The notes under the pieces: generated by a model
Told to the model about the DNA's origin: nothing
The model's input: only the letters and a program-made list of their open reading frames with translations
Database searches by the model: none
Made by a program: the position numbers and the translations under genes
Source of the DNA: Amphimedon queenslandica
Lineage: Eukaryota; Porifera; Demospongiae; Haplosclerida; Niphatidae
Reading direction: 5' to 3'
Assembly: GCF_000090795.2 (NCBI RefSeq)
Contig: NW_003546460.1
Location: 46,291-110,290, forward strand
Length of the DNA stretch: 64,000 nt
In this document: positions 57,034-64,000 of the stretch, one piece after another
How the letters are laid out: the number at the start of each line of letters is the position of its first letter
Numbering within the stretch: position 1 is the first letter of the stretch

Positions 57034-59394
57034 ATGTCAAAAGATAATCCTCCACCACTCTCAGGTCAGATAAGCTCCGGGTATTCATCTCAAAGCTCCT
57101 TCAACAGCAGCACAACGGAGAGTAGTAGCAGTGGAATGTATTACGCGGCTCCAGCCCGCCCTCCTGGTCTTAGACCTAGCTCTGAAGAAATACAACCACC
57201 TCAATCTCAGACTGGGGAGCCACACCCACAACCTGACGCATTGCTACAGCCGCCAATATCCAGACATCATTATTCACAACCAATTCCTCAAACTCAACCC
57301 ACACAGCACCCGTCCCTTATTCCATCTAGAGACGGGCCCCCCAGGGGGCTGGATATTCCCAGGGGGTCCGAGAACCGCAGTGGAAGCATGAGCCCTCAAT
57401 TGCAACAGGCAAACGTACCGGGTCTGGGAAACGTTTTAATATTGGACCCCTCGGCAGTACCTTATCGTATAGTCACTGATAGTGGCCTCTATAACGTATA
57501 CCCAAGTAATGCTGATGAACAAGGACGGGTGGGCGGGGCTATGGGTAGAGTTAATAGCACAGGAGGAATGAGGGGAGGGACCAACGCCCACGTACAACAT
57601 ATGGAGTATACTAACGCTCAAGGGGGCAGCCCATTATTATTAATTAGGACGAATCAGGCACAACCACACCCTCATAAAACAAGGAGCTATTCACAGCCTG
57701 AGGCTAATCTTCAACGATATTTCCCCGGGGGTAGGGGGGGTGGGGCCAGGAGAACATGGGAGAGTTACGATAGTGGGAGTGTTCCCGAGGAATCGGAAGA
57801 CGGTGGAGCTTATTTCCGTCATTATTCGACACCTTCAAGACCTGGTATGAATCAACAACAACAACAACATGTGCTCCAGCAGCCAATGGAAGAAGTTACT
57901 AAGAATAGTAAGTGATTGATTAGTGAGGAATGTTAATTAGTGTCAACAGTGTTAATGATTGACTTCATTACTATCTCTCTTTTCCTTGTAGTATCAACCA
58001 GTAAGGATTATGGTGGCTACGATTACTCTTTCATTTCATCACATGAAGAGCTTCATGAGTTCATCTGTCCTATCTGCCGCTTGGTCTTACGCAGCCCCCA
58101 CCTCACCGACTGCTGTGGGGCCTGCTTTTGTAGCACCTGCATTAGAGAACACATCTCTTTAGATAACTCCTGCCCACTGTGTAAGAAAGAGACCTTTAGT
58201 GTCTTCATCAATAGGAACATTGAGCGATCCATAAACAGACTACAAGTGAAGTGCCCTAATAATGCTGATGGGTGCGTGTGGGTGGGGCCGCTGGTTGACG
58301 TGGCAACGCATGTCGACCTAAATAAAGGAGATTGTGATTTCGTACGTTGTCTCTGTCCTTTTTGTGATGAGGAGTTCTCCTTGAACACCTTGTACACTCA
58401 TAAAACTGACAAGTGTCCCAGACGTCCCTATTCCTGTAAATTCTGTTCATTTAGAAGTGCTTACGAAGACATGCCCTCCCATTGGCCGCTCTGTGATGGC
58501 TACCCCGCCCCCTGCCCTAACGACTGCGGCTCCATTGATATGCCAAGGAGGGACATCCCCCAGCATTTGGAGGTGTGTCCACGTAAAATCGTCGAATGTG
58601 ATTTTAAATTTCTTGGTTGTGATTCCACCTATCCTTTATCTGATGCACGGGTCCATGAAGAAAGCTCCGCCCACTTTCACATGAGCCTGATGGGTAGGAT
58701 GGTTAGGGAGCTAATGAATAGAGAGGCCACACCTACTGGCCCTACCCACAAGGACCTAGAGGAGCGGCTGGAAGAGAAGGATAGGGAGTTGTCTTTATTA
58801 AGAGAGCAGGTACAAGTACAGAGCAAGGAACTAGGAGAGCTTCATTCTCTTGTCTCTTCACTTGAAGAGTCTCAGGCCAAACTAGCAAAAGACCTTCAGA
58901 AGGTTCGGTCTCATGTTGTGACTCCGCCCTTTCACTTTACGGTCTATAAATTTAATGAGCTTCGTTCTTCCGGCAAGCAGTGGTTTAGCTCTCCATTTTA
59001 TACTCATCCTCAAGGCTACAGAATGTGTATCAGTTTGGATTGCAACGGGTCGGACGAGGGAAGGGGTACTCACGTCTCTGTGTATGCTAACCTCATGAGA
59101 GGAGAATTTGACGATGAGCTCTCTTGGCCTTTCTGTGGTATCGTTGTGATCCAATTGATTAATCAATACGGGGGTGGAGAGAAAGGAGGACATATTGTCC
59201 ACGAGATCCCATTCACTCCTGACGTCCCCCCGGAGATATCCGATCGAATTTTGGATCAAGAGCTAGCGGAGAGTGGTCTTGGCGTTCCACAGTTTGTGGC
59301 TCACGGGCAGCTCCAGTTGGATAAGTATACCAGCTGTGGGTACCTCAGGAACGAGTCCCTGAGGTTTTGTGTAACTAGCGTTAGAAGGAACTAG
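57034..59394 (+). CDS. TRAF-like protein: disordered N-terminus, RING, TRAF zinc fingers, coiled coil, MATH
   Basis: TNF-receptor-associated-factor-type adaptor or E3 ligase, acting in the cytoplasm under immune or stress receptors in other animals. Exons 57034-57907 and 57992-59394 join at an Ile codon (758 aa). The start was taken at MSKDNPPPLSGQ because the frame upstream has no ATG. Residues ~1-290 are Pro/Ser/Gln/Gly-rich and probably disordered, unusual for a TRAF. The RING at ~317-355 runs CPICRLVLRS, TDCCGACFCSTCI, CPLC; the usual His after the third Cys is absent, with the CCG-x-x-FC pattern instead. TRAF-type zinc fingers follow at ~380-520 (CPFCDEEF, CPNDCG). A Leu/Glu-rich coiled coil (LEERLEEKDRELSLLREQ) is at ~545-605, then a MATH domain at ~608-755. 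Which vertebrate TRAF it matches cannot be decided by eye. Confidence 0.88.
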
Positions 59395-59622
59395 ACCAGA
59401 AAAAGATTGTGTGTTTATTTGTTACTAGATTGTCCCTTTATTATTATTGAATAAATTATAAATAAATTCTTTAAATTGTCAATCATTTCTTCTTTTAAAA
59501 ATAAAATTTTCATTAAATTTGCCCACGTGTTAACACGTGGCAAGTACACACCCATATAATTTACCTAGCCACACCTTTTCCTCATATCTCTGAATCTGAT
59601 ATCTTCTTTATGCAAGAGAAAA

Positions 59623-62680
<3,058 letters not shown>

Positions 62681-62741
62681 AGAGGAATCATATATTATTA
62701 TAAATTTATATAAATATATATTATATTTTTTCGAAAATTAT

Positions 62742-62775
<34 letters not shown>

Positions 62776-62871
62776 TTATTGACATTAATTTGTATAGCCT
62801 CATACTATGTTATTTATTTCTACTGCCATGCTTCATTATTATTCAAATTTATTATTATTTATATATTATTA

Positions 62872-62905
<34 letters not shown>

Positions 62906-63457
62906 TTTATACACGTTAAGCACATTTTCATATCTTTCTCCCTAAATTTTCATAATAATAAAATATGAATTAACTTCATAAAGTACATCTTAAACTAACT
63001 AAACTAATGTTTGATTTATGTTTCAACGAAATAACCAAACCTTTTGCTACAAAAAGCAATAGTTGGTTTATCTGCTGCATAAAAGTGCATTCCTGCTGGT
63101 CAATAAATGGTTTTAGCTCCAATTGTCATAAAGCCACAAAAGCATCTTTGCTTTGCAGAGCGTAAGTGTACCCAACTTGTCTATTTGTTAGGAATTCCTT
63201 TTTTGGTGTAGCTAAGGAATATTGATAATTGTTGCTAACTTTTAATCAATTTTTAATATTAAGTTGATAATCATTTCTTAAGTGAAATTGTGTTATCTTA
63301 GCAGCAATTAGTAGCCTATTAGCGCTTTTACAAATTACGTCATGTGACGAGTTCTCAGCTCCAACAATCTACTTCATCTCTGTAGCTGCTTTCTTTTCCG
63401 ATCTATCAGTGTTTTCTTTATTATAAAGAAGAGGCCTGCACGTGTTCTAATCCAAAA
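62681..63457. other. Intergenic region
   Basis: AT-rich 3' flank of the START-domain gene, then the upstream region of the receptor gene. No gene seen; the poly-Tyr/Ile frames come from (TTA)n. Confidence 0.6.
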
Positions 63458-64000
63458 ATGTCTACAGGAAAGATATTCCTATTATTTTGTTTCACTATAA
63501 TCTTGTTACTACTTCCTCCGTTGGCTGCTAGGAAGGAAGAAAAGAAAGGCAACATCAATCTGCTAGCTCTTGTCCCGTGGCCTGATGATCGGCCTCATGC
63601 TGACTGGGATGCTGGCCCTGATCTATTGGCAGGAGCTAGAGTAGCCATTAAAGAGATAAACAATAGCACTGATATCCTTCCTGACTATAGACTCAATCTA
63701 ATTGAGAGTGGACATGAGGCTTGTGGTCTCCCTGGTGGCAATCTTGGTGTTGTTAATCTTGTCAAATATGCCATCAATCCTCCTTCTAACAGCAGGAGAG
63801 GTCCTGTTGCTGCTGTTCTTGGTCTATTCTGCTCTACCAGTACTAAAATAATAGCTCCTTTTGCTGGAAGAAAAGGTATCGATTTGCTTCAACTCTCCGG
63901 ATCAAACTCTCCCGATTTCCTAAAAGACAAAGGACTCTATCCTCACTTGTGGCGCTTCTTAGAATCAGCGACCGTACATGCAGACACAGTTATTAGTATG
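63458..64000 (+). CDS. Class C GPCR / ANF-receptor-type ligand-binding protein (3' end outside window)
   Basis: N-terminal 181 residues of a receptor with a periplasmic-binding-protein-like (Venus flytrap) ectodomain, as in GABA-B and metabotropic glutamate receptors and guanylyl cyclase receptors. A signal peptide (MSTGKIFLLFCFTIILLLLP) is followed by NINLLALVPWPDD, DLLAGARVAIKEINNST, ACGLPGG and AAVLGLFCSTSTKIIAPFAG. It continues with LLQLSGSNSPDF and LWRFLESATVHADTVI, matching the order of the ANF_receptor fold (first strand, helix with A-x-x-E-I-N, S-T-x-x-I-A-P/x-A hinge). The single exon is open to the window edge. Whether a seven-TM or a kinase/cyclase domain follows is not visible; sponge GABA-B/mGlu-like GPCRs are the likeliest match (inference). 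Confidence 0.82.
   Translation, partial: MSTGKIFLLFCFTIILLLLPPLAARKEEKKGNINLLALVPWPDDRPHADWDAGPDLLAGARVAIKEINNSTDILPDYRLNLIESGHEACGLPGGNLGVVNLVKYAINPPSNSRRGPVAAVLGLFCSTSTKIIAPFAGRKGIDLLQLSGSNSPDFLKDKGLYPHLWRFLESATVHADTVISM

Overview
The window looks like a compact, AT-rich, intron-dense animal genome, most likely a demosponge (Amphimedon queenslandica or a relative; this is inference, no search was run). The reasons are an SRCR-repeat receptor, a divergent pair of Ig/FN3 receptors, a class C GPCR-type ectodomain, animal THADA, THOC2, TRAF and STARD10 homologues, many introns of 50-150 bp with GT-AG borders, and no prokaryotic features. Most genes are multi-exon, so each CDS span below covers exons plus introns.

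Layout. 1-3568 (+): 3' part of a transmembrane protein with about seven SRCR domains. 4031-6877 (-) and 7057-10198 (+): two head-to-head signal-peptide/Ig/FN3/TM receptors sharing a 179-bp promoter; the second has a tyrosine-motif tail. 10302-18505 (-): THADA (Trm732 homologue), interrupted by a 718-bp assembly gap. 18868-53449 (-): THOC2, a core subunit of the THO mRNA-export complex, spread over about 34.6 kb. 53634-54250 (-): small helical protein, paralogue of a gene nested in THOC2. 57034-59394 (+): RING/TRAF-zinc-finger/MATH protein. 59623-62680 (+): STARD10-like lipid-transfer protein. 63458-64000 (+): start of a class C GPCR/ANF-receptor-type protein.

The striking part is inside THOC2. 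One THOC2 intron (45455 down to 23659, 21,797 bp) contains, on the opposite strand, a cluster of nine genes or gene remnants of one multi-pass membrane family I do not recognise. About eight membrane segments share an acidic GDN/GDS motif, a P-x-[VITL]-D-x-x-[YF]-T motif, an extracellular Cys before an RKYN-x-LW segment, and a DN-x-x-PL[DE]C motif. Two members carry an extra ~280-residue Gly/Thr/Ile-rich repeat region that looks beta-solenoid-like. Two others are apparent chimaeras of the two subtypes. Part of the cluster is three tandem copies of a two-gene module, about 4.0 kb each once two transposon-like insertions are removed. Five genes share an upstream module with an RFX X-box-like 14-mer placed 31-53 bp before a TATA box. 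Two further THOC2 introns hold single opposite-strand genes (46175-46870 and 48168-49229).

Non-coding structure includes a 186-bp satellite-like repeat family with a 20-bp palindromic core (five tandem copies at 52027-52910, others dispersed), a 717-bp TIR element with a 7-bp target-site duplication, long (TAA)n microsatellites, and three assembly gaps.
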